Of a stretch of 64,000 bases of DNA, positions 35,482 to 44,900 are shown piece by piece. The notes under the pieces are model-generated. The model had not been told where the DNA came from and did not search any database. It worked only from the letters and a program-made list of their open reading frames with translations. The stretch spans positions 1,302,001-1,366,000 of the forward strand of contig NZ_CP038020.1 of the NCBI RefSeq assembly GCF_010120595.1. The letters run 5' to 3'. Each line of letters begins with the position of its first letter. Position 1 is the stretch's first letter. This DNA comes from Streptococcus thermophilus (GTDB lineage: Bacteria; Bacillota; Bacilli; Lactobacillales; Streptococcaceae). A program made the position numbers and the translations under genes.

Positions 35482-35512
35482 ATACCCTTAGCAATTGCTG
35501 AGGGTATTTTTG
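35482..35512 (+). terminator. Terminator after the LtrC-like gene
   Basis: ATACCCTTAGCAA/TTGCTGAGGGTAT, a 13-bp near-perfect palindrome followed by five T. Confidence 0.85.
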
Positions 35513-35591
35513 TGCTGTGTTTAACACTTTTGAAATTTCCTGCTGTATTTAAAAATTTCTTTACGAATAATTAAGTAAGGAGGTGGAAAGT

Positions 35592-35780
35592 ATGTTACAT
35601 TATGATGAATTGAAGCAGGCTGTAGATAATGGTTATGTTAAAGGGGATGAGGTTAGTGTGGTCAGAAAAGAAGGGAAGATTTTTGATTATGTTTTACCAA
35701 ATGAACCTGTAAGACCGTGGGAAGTTGTAACAGTAGAATCCTTATCTGAAGTTCTGTCTGAGCTTTCTGAGTCTGAATAA
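35592..35780 (+). CDS. Small protein of unknown function
   Basis: This 62-residue protein (MLHYDELKQAVDNGYVKGDEVSVVRKEGKIFDYVLP) starts at the ATG at 35592, behind AAGGAGGTGGAAAG; a GTG 9 bp upstream lies inside the ribosome site. It is an isolated gene between two terminators, in front of the topoisomerase operon, and may be a small regulator or anti-restriction-type protein. That is a guess from size and acidity (end SLSEVLSELSESE). Confidence 0.55.
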   Translation: MLHYDELKQAVDNGYVKGDEVSVVRKEGKIFDYVLPNEPVRPWEVVTVESLSEVLSELSESE

Positions 35781-35800
35781 TTCTGGTATCACACATTTGC

Positions 35801-35830
35801 AAGGTACTCTCATCTGAGGGTACCTTTTGT
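35801..35830 (+). terminator. Terminator after the 62-residue protein gene
   Basis: AAGGTACTCTCA/TGAGGGTACCTT stem, 2-nt loop, then TTTGTTG. Confidence 0.8.
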
Positions 35831-35847
35831 TGTACATAAAATGGCAC

Positions 35848-35867
35848 AAAAAGTTATATAACTTTTT
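35848..35867. repeat. GTTATATAAC palindrome 1
   Basis: AAAAAGTTATATAACTTTTT, a perfect 20-bp palindrome. It lies 27 bp before transfer-promoter element 3, after a terminator. Confidence 0.8.
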
Positions 35868-35893
35868 TTGAGTTGGCATACCTATCCGATACT

Positions 35894-35935
35894 TTGTCCG
35901 CTTAACGCAAGAATTGTCATTATCCCTTATGATGA
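35894..35935 (+). promoter_or_regulatory. Transfer-promoter element 3
   Basis: TTGTCCGCTTAACGC at 35894, TTATCCCTTA, -10 TATGAT at 35928. It drives topoisomerase and Clp ATPase. Confidence 0.8.
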
Positions 35936-35961
35936 AATTACTACAGGAAAGGAGAGAAAAT

Positions 35962-37710
35962 ATGGTAACAGTTATTCTAGCTGAAAAAGAAAATCAGGCT
36001 GCTGCGTATGCGGAAAGCCTTGGTTCAGCTAGTAAAAAAGGTAAAGTACACATTGTTAAACAAACCCCTTATTTTTCAGATGAAGTTCACATTATTGCTG
36101 CTGAAGGGCACTTATTTGAATACGGATTACCAGAAGATAATTGGGATTTAACCAAGTTGCCACTGATTGACGTTTCTTTTAAGCAAACCTTGAAACAAGA
36201 TAAAACTTCTAAAGATATCTTCAAACAGATTTACCAGGAAGTGACATCAGCTGATCAAGTCATTATAGGTACGGATTCAGACCGTGAAGGAGAGCGAATT
36301 GCTTACTCAATTCTGTCTCATATTCCTGATGGAAAGAAAAAAGTCACCAAGCGCTTATGGGTCAATTCATTGACAACAAGAGCACTACAAAAAGCCTTTC
36401 AAAATCTAAGGGAACCGCTAGAGACTTATAACTACTATCTGGAAGCTGAGGCACGTGCACAATCGGATTGGTTGGTCGGCATGAACCTATCACCTCTAGT
36501 CACCTTGGAATTACAAAATAAAGGCCGTCTTTCTAAAGGAAAAGGCAATAGCTTATCCGTTGGCCGTGTTCAAACACCAGGAGTACGTTTAATCTGTGAG
36601 AATGAATTGGCTATTCAAAACTTCAGACCAGAAACTTATTGGAAACTTCGTTTAGAGGATAAAGATTTAGGAATTACTTTTTCAAATAAAGAGAAATATT
36701 CTGATAGTGATATTGTCTTATCAACTTCAAGACAACTTCAATCTGTCTCTACCATTTCTTCAGTTGAAACAGAAGAAAATCAAAGAGCAGCACCCTCATT
36801 ATTTAATTTATCGGATATTCAAGGGATAGCGGCTAAACAGTGGGGATTTGATTCTTCTAAAACAGAAAGTTTGATTGAAGGTCTCTATCTAAAAAAATAT
36901 CTCTCTTATCCTAGAACCGATACTCGCTTTATCACGGAAGATGAGTTTGACTACTTGAAAAACTATTTGAAGAGCTATCAAGAGGTTGTAAATTGCTCTT
37001 TTGAGGCAGTGAATTTAGATCCTAGGGAAAATTATGTCAATCCAGAAAAAGTAGCGAAAACAAGTCACTATGCTCTTATACCAACTGAAAACATTCCTAA
37101 CCTAGTGACTTTGAAGCCAGATGAGCGGTTAATCTATGAAGCAGTTGTTCGCAGAACTCTTCTGATGTTTGCAGCAGATTGTCGTTATTTAACGACAACG
37201 GTTGAAGTGGAAAATCAAGAATTAGTTTTCAAAACGACTGGACGACAAATGATTGACTTGGGGTGGGCCGCTTATAGTCAGCAAAAATTAAAAGCAGATG
37301 TTGAGTTACCTGATTACCGTGTAGGAGATCAGATTGAGACTAAAACAATCATTGTAGAAGGAGTGACTAAGCCTCCTAAGAGAATTACTGAGAGTCAACT
37401 GATTGGTGAGATTTTGCCAAAGTATGGATTAGGCACGCAGGCAACCAGAGCTGCTATGCTAAAAACAATTCAGGATAGAGGTTATGTGACCAAAGATAAA
37501 AAGACAGGTCAGCTATTCCCAACAAATAAAGCCTATCTCTTGATTCATTACCTTTATGATAATGAATTTGCTAGTCCTGAAACGACAGGAGGATGGGAGT
37601 TGTTTCTCTCTCAAATTGGTGAGGGTAAGATTAACCCACGTGAGTTTGTCGATGCCATAAAAGAAAAGTTGGTGAACCAGGTTGCTGCTGCAAAGGAAAG
37701 GAGTGATTGA
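35962..37710 (+). CDS. Type IA DNA topoisomerase (TopB/TraE-like)
   Basis: This 582-residue topoisomerase III-type enzyme relaxes or decatenates single-stranded-region DNA. The N-terminal Toprim domain (VTVILAEKENQAAAYAESLG; GTDSDREGERIAY with the metal-binding acidic residues at about 100-110) is followed by the EAEARAQSDWLVGMNLSP hinge, SVGRVQTPGVRLI and the active-site tyrosine in LSYPRTDTRF (Tyr316). Zinc fingers seen in larger TopA are absent. Such enzymes are encoded on many Gram-positive conjugative elements and probably help strand processing. The start is at ATG 35962 behind GAAAGGAGAG, not the upstream ATG. The Clp gene follows at once. Confidence 0.93.
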   Translation: MVTVILAEKENQAAAYAESLGSASKKGKVHIVKQTPYFSDEVHIIAAEGHLFEYGLPEDNWDLTKLPLIDVSFKQTLKQDKTSKDIFKQIYQEVTSADQVIIGTDSDREGERIAYSILSHIPDGKKKVTKRLWVNSLTTRALQKAFQNLREPLETYNYYLEAEARAQSDWLVGMNLSPLVTLELQNKGRLSKGKGNSLSVGRVQTPGVRLICENELAIQNFRPETYWKLRLEDKDLGITFSNKEKYSDSDIVLSTSRQLQSVSTISSVETEENQRAAPSLFNLSDIQGIAAKQWGFDSSKTESLIEGLYLKKYLSYPRTDTRFITEDEFDYLKNYLKSYQEVVNCSFEAVNLDPRENYVNPEKVAKTSHYALIPTENIPNLVTLKPDERLIYEAVVRRTLLMFAADCRYLTTTVEVENQELVFKTTGRQMIDLGWAAYSQQKLKADVELPDYRVGDQIETKTIIVEGVTKPPKRITESQLIGEILPKYGLGTQATRAAMLKTIQDRGYVTKDKKTGQLFPTNKAYLLIHYLYDNEFASPETTGGWELFLSQIGEGKINPREFVDAIKEKLVNQVAAAKERSD

Positions 37711-37711
37711 A

Positions 37712-39556
37712 GTGGACGATGAATTGAAGACCCCCTATCTTGATAAATACACTGATAATTTGTCAGCTAAGGTTGCTAAAAAATCAGATGATTACCAAGT
37801 TTATGGCCGTGATAAGGAAGTAAAAGCGGTCATTATCTCTCTTCTCAGACGAACTAAAAATAATCCTATCTTAGTAGGAGAAGCTGGAGTTGGGAAAACA
37901 GCTATTGTGGAAGGCCTAACGCTTGCTATTATGCGTGGTCAAGTTCCTGAACCTTTAAAAGGGTTAACAGTTCGCTCTCTGGAACTCTCTAGCTTGATGA
38001 GTGGGGAAGATGGTGGCTTTATTGCCAAGTTTAAGAAGATTATTGAAGAGATGGTTGCGACACGTGGCCGTAATCTTCTCTTTGTAGATGAATTTCATAC
38101 TATCGTTGGTGCAGGTAGCCAGGATGGTCAAGCCCTCGATGCAGGAAATGTGATTAAACCAGTTTTAGCACGTGGGGATATTCAGCTGATTGGTGCCACT
38201 ACCCTAGATGAGTTTCATGACTATGTAGAGACTGATAGAGCCTTGGAACGTCGGATGCAACCAGTCATGGTAGAAGAGCCCACCATTCCACAAGCCATAT
38301 CCATTATTGATCAGGCCAAAATAATTTATGAGAAATTTCATGGGATTCAAATTTCTTCTGAAGCTGTGAAACAAGCGGTACGTTTATCTGTTCGTTATCT
38401 AACAGATCGCTTTCTGCCAGACAAAGCTTTTGATTTGATTGATGAAGCAGCAACCATAGCTTCAGCTGAAGGAAAAGACAGTATTACAGAAGAGGATATT
38501 GCCCAGGTCTTGAAGGATAAAACTGGTATTCCTGTCACTACAATATTAAAAGGTGATCAGGAACGCTTAGATGGTCTGAAGGAAAAATTAATGAATCGTG
38601 TCAAAGGGCAAGAGGATGCTATTGATGCCATTGTGGACGCTGTCACGATTGCTCAAGCTGGATTGCAAGATGAAAATAAACCGATTTCGTCATTCATGTT
38701 CCTGGGCCCAACAGGTGTTGGTAAAACTGAGTTATCCAAGGCTTTAGCTGAAGCACTCTTTGATGATGAAAATGCCATGATTCGTTTTGATATGTCTGAG
38801 TTCAAAGAGAAAGAAGATGCAGCTAAATTGATTGGTAATCGTGCAACGAAAACAAAAGGGCAGCTGACACAGGCTGTAAAACAAAAGCCTTATTGTGTTG
38901 TGTTGCTAGATGAGGTTGAAAAGGCTGATGGTGAAGTTATGGATCTTTTTCTTCAGGTGCTAGATGATGGTCGTTTAACAGATAGTTCAGGACGTTTGAT
39001 TAGCTTCAAAAATACTATTGTCATTATGACCACTAATATTGGAGCCAAAAAGATTATCAATAAATGGGAGTTGAAGGGGAGTTTCCAGCATTTAACAGAA
39101 CGTGATAGGCAACAATTTGAGAAGTCAATGATTAGTGAACTTGAAACTGAGTTTAGACCAGAGTTCCTTAATCGTATTGAAAATAAGCTTATCTTCAATC
39201 TTTTGGAACGAGAAATTATTGAAAAGATTGCAGAAAAAAACTTGTCTGAAATTGAAGATAGAATGAGGCGTAAAAATATGACCCTCTCATATGAGCCTAG
39301 TTTAATTCAGTATTTATCTGATGTAGGAACTGATGTAAAAAACGGCGCACGTCCCTTAGAGCGTTTGATTAAAAGAAAAGTTTTAGCTCCGATTTCAGCT
39401 AAAAGCCTTTCTTTAGATAAAAGTAGGCAAACCTACAATATTCATCTATGGGTTGAGGGAGAGGCACCAGATGGCCAACATCGAAAAGATTTGAGACAAA
39501 TTCAGCTAGATGTTGAAGGAGAAATTGGAGAAGAAGTTGCTGCTCTTTTCAGCTGA
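37712..39556 (+). CDS. Clp-type AAA+ ATPase (ClpB/ClpC-like without N and M domains)
   Basis: This 614-residue ATPase has two complete AAA+ modules. The first has Walker A GEAGVGKT (residues 56-63) and Walker [15 protein letters not shown]. The second has GPTGVGKT (332-339), [11 protein letters not shown] and the sensor/C-terminal D2-small domain. The double Clp N-domain and the middle coiled coil of ClpC/ClpB are missing: residue 1 starts close to the first module. The GTG at 37712 has GGAAAGGAG eight bases upstream and lies 1 bp after the topoisomerase stop. Its job in the element may be remodelling of relaxosome or secretion proteins. It is not a housekeeping Clp by length and context. Confidence 0.88.
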   Translation: MDDELKTPYLDKYTDNLSAKVAKKSDDYQVYGRDKEVKAVIISLLRRTKNNPILVGEAGVGKTAIVEGLTLAIMRGQVPEPLKGLTVRSLELSSLMSGEDGGFIAKFKKIIEEMVATRGRNLLFVDEFHTIVGAGSQDGQALDAGNVIKPVLARGDIQLIGATTLDEFHDYVETDRALERRMQPVMVEEPTIPQAISIIDQAKIIYEKFHGIQISSEAVKQAVRLSVRYLTDRFLPDKAFDLIDEAATIASAEGKDSITEEDIAQVLKDKTGIPVTTILKGDQERLDGLKEKLMNRVKGQEDAIDAIVDAVTIAQAGLQDENKPISSFMFLGPTGVGKTELSKALAEALFDDENAMIRFDMSEFKEKEDAAKLIGNRATKTKGQLTQAVKQKPYCVVLLDEVEKADGEVMDLFLQVLDDGRLTDSSGRLISFKNTIVIMTTNIGAKKIINKWELKGSFQHLTERDRQQFEKSMISELETEFRPEFLNRIENKLIFNLLEREIIEKIAEKNLSEIEDRMRRKNMTLSYEPSLIQYLSDVGTDVKNGARPLERLIKRKVLAPISAKSLSLDKSRQTYNIHLWVEGEAPDGQHRKDLRQIQLDVEGEIGEEVAALFS

Positions 39557-39577
39557 AAAAAACATTTTTCCCATGAC

Positions 39578-39619
39578 TTGTCCGCTTAACGCAGGAATTT
39601 TCATTATCCCTTACACTAA
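39578..39619 (+). promoter_or_regulatory. Transfer-promoter element 4
   Basis: TTGTCCGCTTAACGC at 39578, TTATCCCTTA, -10 TACACT at 39612. It precedes the VirB2-like to adhesin operon. Confidence 0.8.
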
Positions 39620-39648
39620 TAATGTCAATAAAATAAAGGAGGTCTTCT

Positions 39649-39996
39649 ATGAAGAACAAGTTGACAAATTTTATCAGTGAAGTGAGGACTAAAAGCAAAG
39701 GGTATTTGCTTAGTTTATCGCTCTTTTTATCAGGAGTCCTGACGAATACCGTCTATGCGGATGATCCTTTTGCCAAAACAGATGCACTAGCTCAACAAGG
39801 TATTTCTAAAGTTCAAGGAATTGGTATTGTAACTTTGGGATTAGCCGTTGTTGTCACTGGTTTAATCTACGGTTTCGGTGGTCGTGAAGTTAAAGCTGCA
39901 ATCAAAAAACACTGGGTAGCAATCGCAGTGGCAATTATTGCTGTTTCTGCTGGTCCAAGTATTGTTGAATGGGGCTTTAACTTTGTGAAAGGTTAA
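39649..39996 (+). CDS. VirB2/TrbC-like small membrane protein
   Basis: This 115-residue protein has a long N-terminal signal-like segment (YLLSLSLFLSGVLTNTVYADD, likely cleaved after VYA) and two closely spaced membrane helices (GIGIVTLGLAVVVTGLIYGFGG and HWVAIAVAIIAVSAGPSIVEW). That layout is typical of VirB2-type pilin-like subunits of type IV secretion, though many Gram-positive systems form no clear pilus. AAAGGAGG precedes the ATG. It is the first gene under transfer-promoter element 4 and is followed 10 bp later by the VirB8-like gene. Confidence 0.7.
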   Translation: MKNKLTNFISEVRTKSKGYLLSLSLFLSGVLTNTVYADDPFAKTDALAQQGISKVQGIGIVTLGLAVVVTGLIYGFGGREVKAAIKKHWVAIAVAIIAVSAGPSIVEWGFNFVKG

Positions 39997-40006
39997 GGTG
40001 GTTGCT

Positions 40007-41080
40007 ATGGCATTTATCCCTTTTAAGAAAAGCAATAAATGCTTAGTAACAGATGATCTATTTCTTGAGGTAACTTGGGAAGAAGGGAAATCTCCAGAAG
40101 ATGATAGCGAGTTGCTTGGCATTATTGAAGGGCTGGATCAACAGTACCTGGACTTTGATCATACAATTGAAGAATCATTGCCTTATGTGACCTTTTATCA
40201 AGCAGAATTGCTATTTCAAGCGCTAAAAGATGCTTATGGGCACATGGAATTGAAAAAAGTGGCTATCTGTCATTTGGAGGGTAAAGAGGCTATCTCAGAA
40301 GGAGAAGTCTTTGCCCGTCCATTTGTCATTGATCAACGGTATCAGAATTTACTCTTACCGCTGATTCAATCTATTATGACAGGTTCAGATTTCCAAACCT
40401 ATACTTATCAAGAAAAGCGTGAGTATTTTGTTAATCAAATTTACCCAGCTTATAAAGCAAGTCTAGGAATTCAGGAATCAGCCTTACCCCTTTTCCCAGA
40501 AGAAGGAGAGCAAGTGTTGGCTCCCTTTACTCAACAGCAACAAGTACCTAATATTAATGTTGGTGCTACTCCACAAGCAGTCGTAAATGTTGCTGATCAG
40601 AAATCTCTGAAAAAGGTTTACTTGCTGATGGGGCTTTTAGCAACTTTAGCTATTGGAGGAATCGTTTCATCTGTTATTGCATATACGCAACTAACTAAGC
40701 AAAATGAGCAAGTTACTTATCTTTATCAAGAAATGAAGAATACTCAGAATGTCATTAATGAAGAACATCAGATTGATGTGTTCAGTCGTTATTTCTTACC
40801 AAATTATTATTCTGGTAAGAAAGAAAATCTTGAGGAATTTCTTTCTGATGGAGATGCCAAATATACTGTTCCCAAAGAAGGAACTTTACAGTCAGTTATT
40901 CTTGAACAACTGACCTATGAACCAGAAACTAAAGAATATCAGCCGACTTACGTTCTATCAGTTAAAGAAGGTGATAAAGCTAGAAGTATTCGTTTAAGTT
41001 TTACTGCTAAAAAATCTGATTCTGCAAAATATGGTTTTGTTGTGACAACTGAACCTAAAGAAGCAGACTATATCAAATAA
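40007..41080 (+). CDS. VirB8/TcpC-like bitopic transfer protein
   Basis: This 357-residue protein has a cytoplasmic N-terminal part of about 200 residues (MAFIPFKKSNKCLVTDDLF...), one membrane helix (VYLLMGLLATLAIGGIVSSVIAY) and an external domain of about 120 residues (QIDVFSRYFLPNYYSGKKENLEEFLS...). The topology and the NTF2-like outer domain pattern suit VirB8/TcpC-type proteins, which hold the secretion complex together. I use the ATG at 40007, spaced well from TAAGGTGG; a GTG at 39998 is inside that site. The assignment is by layout, not by a diagnostic motif. Confidence 0.65.
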   Translation: MAFIPFKKSNKCLVTDDLFLEVTWEEGKSPEDDSELLGIIEGLDQQYLDFDHTIEESLPYVTFYQAELLFQALKDAYGHMELKKVAICHLEGKEAISEGEVFARPFVIDQRYQNLLLPLIQSIMTGSDFQTYTYQEKREYFVNQIYPAYKASLGIQESALPLFPEEGEQVLAPFTQQQQVPNINVGATPQAVVNVADQKSLKKVYLLMGLLATLAIGGIVSSVIAYTQLTKQNEQVTYLYQEMKNTQNVINEEHQIDVFSRYFLPNYYSGKKENLEEFLSDGDAKYTVPKEGTLQSVILEQLTYEPETKEYQPTYVLSVKEGDKARSIRLSFTAKKSDSAKYGFVVTTEPKEADYIK

Positions 41081-41099
41081 AGAAAAGGAATAAAACAAC

Positions 41100-41882
41100 A
41101 TGAAAAAGAAACAATTATTATCAGCACTTGCCTTATCAACACTTGCGTTAGCTCAAGCTGGATTTGTATCAGCTGATGAAGTAACACCAGTTGATCCATC
41201 AGCGCCTTCAACGGAAGTTGTAACTCCAGTAGAACCGTCTACTCCAGCAGTTACAACAGATACAACTGTGCCAGTAGATGTTACAACAACAGAACAAACA
41301 ACACCAGTTGATCCCACAACTCCATCAACTGAAGTGACTCCACCTTCAGATGAACAAGGTAAAGATAATGCAGGCGATAACGTAGATGTTCCAGAACCAG
41401 CGCCTCAAGGAAAGGATAGCGCAGGTGATAACTTGGAAGTTACTGATCCAAGTCAAGGAGAACAACCAGCTCCTTCAGGTGAACAAGGTAAGGACAATGC
41501 AGGAGAGAACCTAGATGTGCCATCAGAACAACCAAAGACAACAGAGCAAGCCAACCAACAAGGAGCTTCTCAAGTAGGAACTGTTTCAACTTCCACTGGT
41601 CAGGTCGTGCAAAATGTTACGCCTGATGCGCCAGTACAAACTAACACAGGTGCCTCAATTGTTAGCACACAAAATGGTCAAGTTGTTCTTAGTGATGGCT
41701 CTACTGTTGCCCCTGAAGCGATTGGAGCAGTGACTAATACTGATAAAACAATCACCGTAACTAAAGCAGATGGTACGAAAGCGACACTTCCTGAAACAGG
41801 TGAAGCAGCTAACTTCTTAGCGGTCGTTGGTACTGGTTTGCTGGGCTTGGTAGGATTTCTTTTCAAAAAGAAATTAGTTTAA
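41100..41882 (+). CDS. LPXTG-anchored Pro/Thr-rich surface protein
   Basis: This 260-residue protein has a signal peptide (LLSALALSTLALAQAGFVSADE, cut after VSA) and a long low-complexity Pro/Thr/Ser region with three imperfect repeats around QGKDNAGDNVDVP (about residues 85-150). The sortase signal LPETG starts at residue 230, followed by a hydrophobic helix and KKK tail. Sortase should anchor it to the wall. It precedes the antigen I/II gene in the transfer operon and may assist donor-recipient contact as a wall spacer. Confidence 0.85.
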   Translation: MKKKQLLSALALSTLALAQAGFVSADEVTPVDPSAPSTEVVTPVEPSTPAVTTDTTVPVDVTTTEQTTPVDPTTPSTEVTPPSDEQGKDNAGDNVDVPEPAPQGKDSAGDNLEVTDPSQGEQPAPSGEQGKDNAGENLDVPSEQPKTTEQANQQGASQVGTVSTSTGQVVQNVTPDAPVQTNTGASIVSTQNGQVVLSDGSTVAPEAIGAVTNTDKTITVTKADGTKATLPETGEAANFLAVVGTGLLGLVGFLFKKKLV

Positions 41883-41912
41883 TAAATTAAAACGAAAATA
41901 GGAGAAAATAAA

Positions 41913-44900
41913 ATGACAACAAACAATACTAAAGGACATGGTTACTTCCGTAAGAAAAAATGGGCAAAAGGTCTTGTATCAGGAATTGCTCTAGCAGGAG
42001 CAGTAGCCTTCTCATCAGGTGCAGTTTTAGCTGATGAAGTGACTTCGCCAGTGACTGAATCTGAAGCAACAACAGTTGTTACACAACCAGAAAGCACTAA
42101 TGATAATAATGCTTATGCAGCACAAGCAAACACGTCAACTGGAACTCAACCAGTAGCTATTGATAATAGCACTGTTGAAGCAGCTGTACAAACTGCTACA
42201 GAAACAGGAGTAGCGGTCACAAAAGAAGCAACCGTTGATCAAGGTACAGATACAAATAGCACTGATTTGGACGCTTCTAAGGCTGATATTAAGTCAGATC
42301 AAGAAAAGCAAGTTAAAGAGATTAAAGCAGCTACACAAACACAAGCTGACAATAATGCGGCATATAGTGAAGCACAAGGTGCTATCGATGCAAATAATGA
42401 TTTTGTAGAAGATGCAAAAGGTAAGCATGAAAAAGACACTACGGTAACTGTTACAACAGATGGTTCAACAGCCACAGATGGTTCAGCTGCCAAAAATAAA
42501 CAGGCTACTGAAGTGGCTAAGAAAACCTTAAAAGGTAACCAAGAAAGTGTTAAAACTTACGAATTAAACAAAGCCACTTATGATGCGACAGTTGCAGAAG
42601 CTAAAACATTAAATCAAGCAGTAGAATCAGCTGCTAATGCTCTTAAAGATAAAGGTGTTACAGTAACTACAACTGAAAAAGTTGTTACTTCGGTTGCAGA
42701 AGTAGAAGCACTACGTAAACAAAATGAAGCAGCGATTGCTTCAGCTGAAAAACAAATTACCCTAAACACTGCCATCTTAGCAGCACATGACAAAACTAAA
42801 AAAGCCAGTGATGCCACAAATGCGGATGCTGATAGCAAAGTTACAGATCTTAAAGAAAAAGGTGTTACAGTAAATGTAACTACAACAGTAGTTTCTTCAG
42901 CTGAAGAGGCTGAAACACTACGTAAACAAAATGAAGCAGCAGCAACTTCAGCAGGTAACCAAGTAGCTTCAAACAACGCCGTCTTAGCAGCACATGACAA
43001 AACTAAAAAAGCCAGTGATGCCACAAATGCGGATGCCGATACTAAGGCTAAAGAACTTCAAGGTAAAGGCGTTAGTGTAACAACTGCTGAAAAAGAAGTC
43101 TCTTCAGCAGAAGAAGCTGAATCTATCCGTAAGCAAAATGCAGATGCCGTTGCTTTAGCAGAAAAGCAAGTCACTTCAGATAATGCTATTTTAGAAGCGT
43201 ATAATAAAACTAAAAAAGCTAGTGATACCACAAATGCGGATGCCGATGCTAAAGTTAATGAGCTTAAAGGTGCTGGAGTTGTCGTAACGACTTCATCAAA
43301 AGAAGTTTCTTCAGCAGAAGAAGCAGAAAAAATTACTTCTCAAAATAAATCTGCTTATGATCAAGCAAAACAGAAACAAGCGGATTGGCAGAAAAAATAT
43401 GATGAACTACAATCTAAAACAGGCACAGAAGGCTATACAAAACAAGTTGTTCTTCAAGCACTAGATTTATCAGCATCAAACCCACAGGCAACACATGGCT
43501 CTTCTGCTGCTGGTTCTCAAATTGTAGGTACTCGTGATATTGGCTCTACAACAGGAAGTTCTGGATATGGACGTATTCTTGACTCAACTGGAGTCTTCAA
43601 GTATGCGAATGTTGGCAAAGGTTGGACAACAGAAATTGATTACACTAATCTTAAAGGTTTAACTGTTACGACAACTGATGGTCAAAAGCATGATATTTCA
43701 CGTATCCACCGTACTTTCCAACTGGTAAATACTGGAGCTACAGGCTTAAATGATGTTTATATTCCAAACGATCCAACGGAAGGTTTCATTGTAGCACGTA
43801 ACAATGGTACAGGCAGTTATTCAGATTATATGAATTTCCTTGTTACAGATTCTTATTACTACACTGTAAATGGAAAAGAAGTTGTGTACTCAGCCTCACA
43901 AGAAACACCTATTGCTTTAACTTATTCATCACTTAATAATAACCCAATTGGTCGTGAGGGGGCACGTGCAACAGGTGATGGAAGTTCAATGGTTGAAATT
44001 AACGGTTCAACGGTTAGCGTTCATGGTGACCAATTTGCATATTCTGACAACTATAACCGTCAAGAAGAAACAGGACTTAACTGGGACACAACAGATTCCG
44101 CTTACCAATACAAAGGAGCTGCGATTGGTGTCTTCACTCAAGGTTCAAGCTTTACGACTGAATTTGTGCAATGGGATGGGTCAGCTGATCCAGCAGGTCA
44201 AACTTACTGGTTTGCGATTAATACTCGTGTGGTAGCACCAGTTGTTGAAACACCAACAAGTGCTCGATTGACCAAAACTACGGTCAAACCAACTGAAGTT
44301 AAACCAATTAGTGCTTCACTAATTAAAACAACAGTTAAACCTTCTGAGGTTGAACCAGTTAACGTTTCCATTGTTAAGACAACGGTTGACCCTGTTTCCC
44401 CTGATCCAGTTTCAGCTGAATTGGTTAAAGCTAAAAATCCTGAGAAACCGACTCTTGAATTAACCAAACTAGCTGATACTAAAAATCAACAAGTATCCGT
44501 TGCTTATCATGATTACAAATTGTCTTATAAACCGACGGTGACTAAGACTGTTACGGACACTGATAAGAAAAACACAGATGGTGCAACAGTTGCTAAAAAT
44601 ACTCCGCAAGTTTATACTCTAGACCACGATAATATCTATGCTAATATCAAAGTTGGAGATACTATCACTATTGTGGATCCTTTGGAAGCAGGTGCTACAC
44701 CAGTTGTTGCTGAAAATGAAGCTGATGCTCAGGCAAAAGGTTGGACAGTCAACTACGATGAAATTCAAGAAACTTACACTTACACAGCTGTTTACCAAGG
44801 TAAAAAACTTGAGGCACCAACGATTAAATGGGTTCCTATCTACGATAAATCATTCTATGATAACACTTATAAAGTGTTCAAGAATGATTATGAGGCCTTT

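Noticed and set aside
42299..43024. Minus-strand open frames across the adhesin repeats
   Set aside because: They are shadows of the Ala-rich repeat coding sequence: no ribosome sites, repeated Ser/Ala content caused by the opposite frame, no homology-like pattern.
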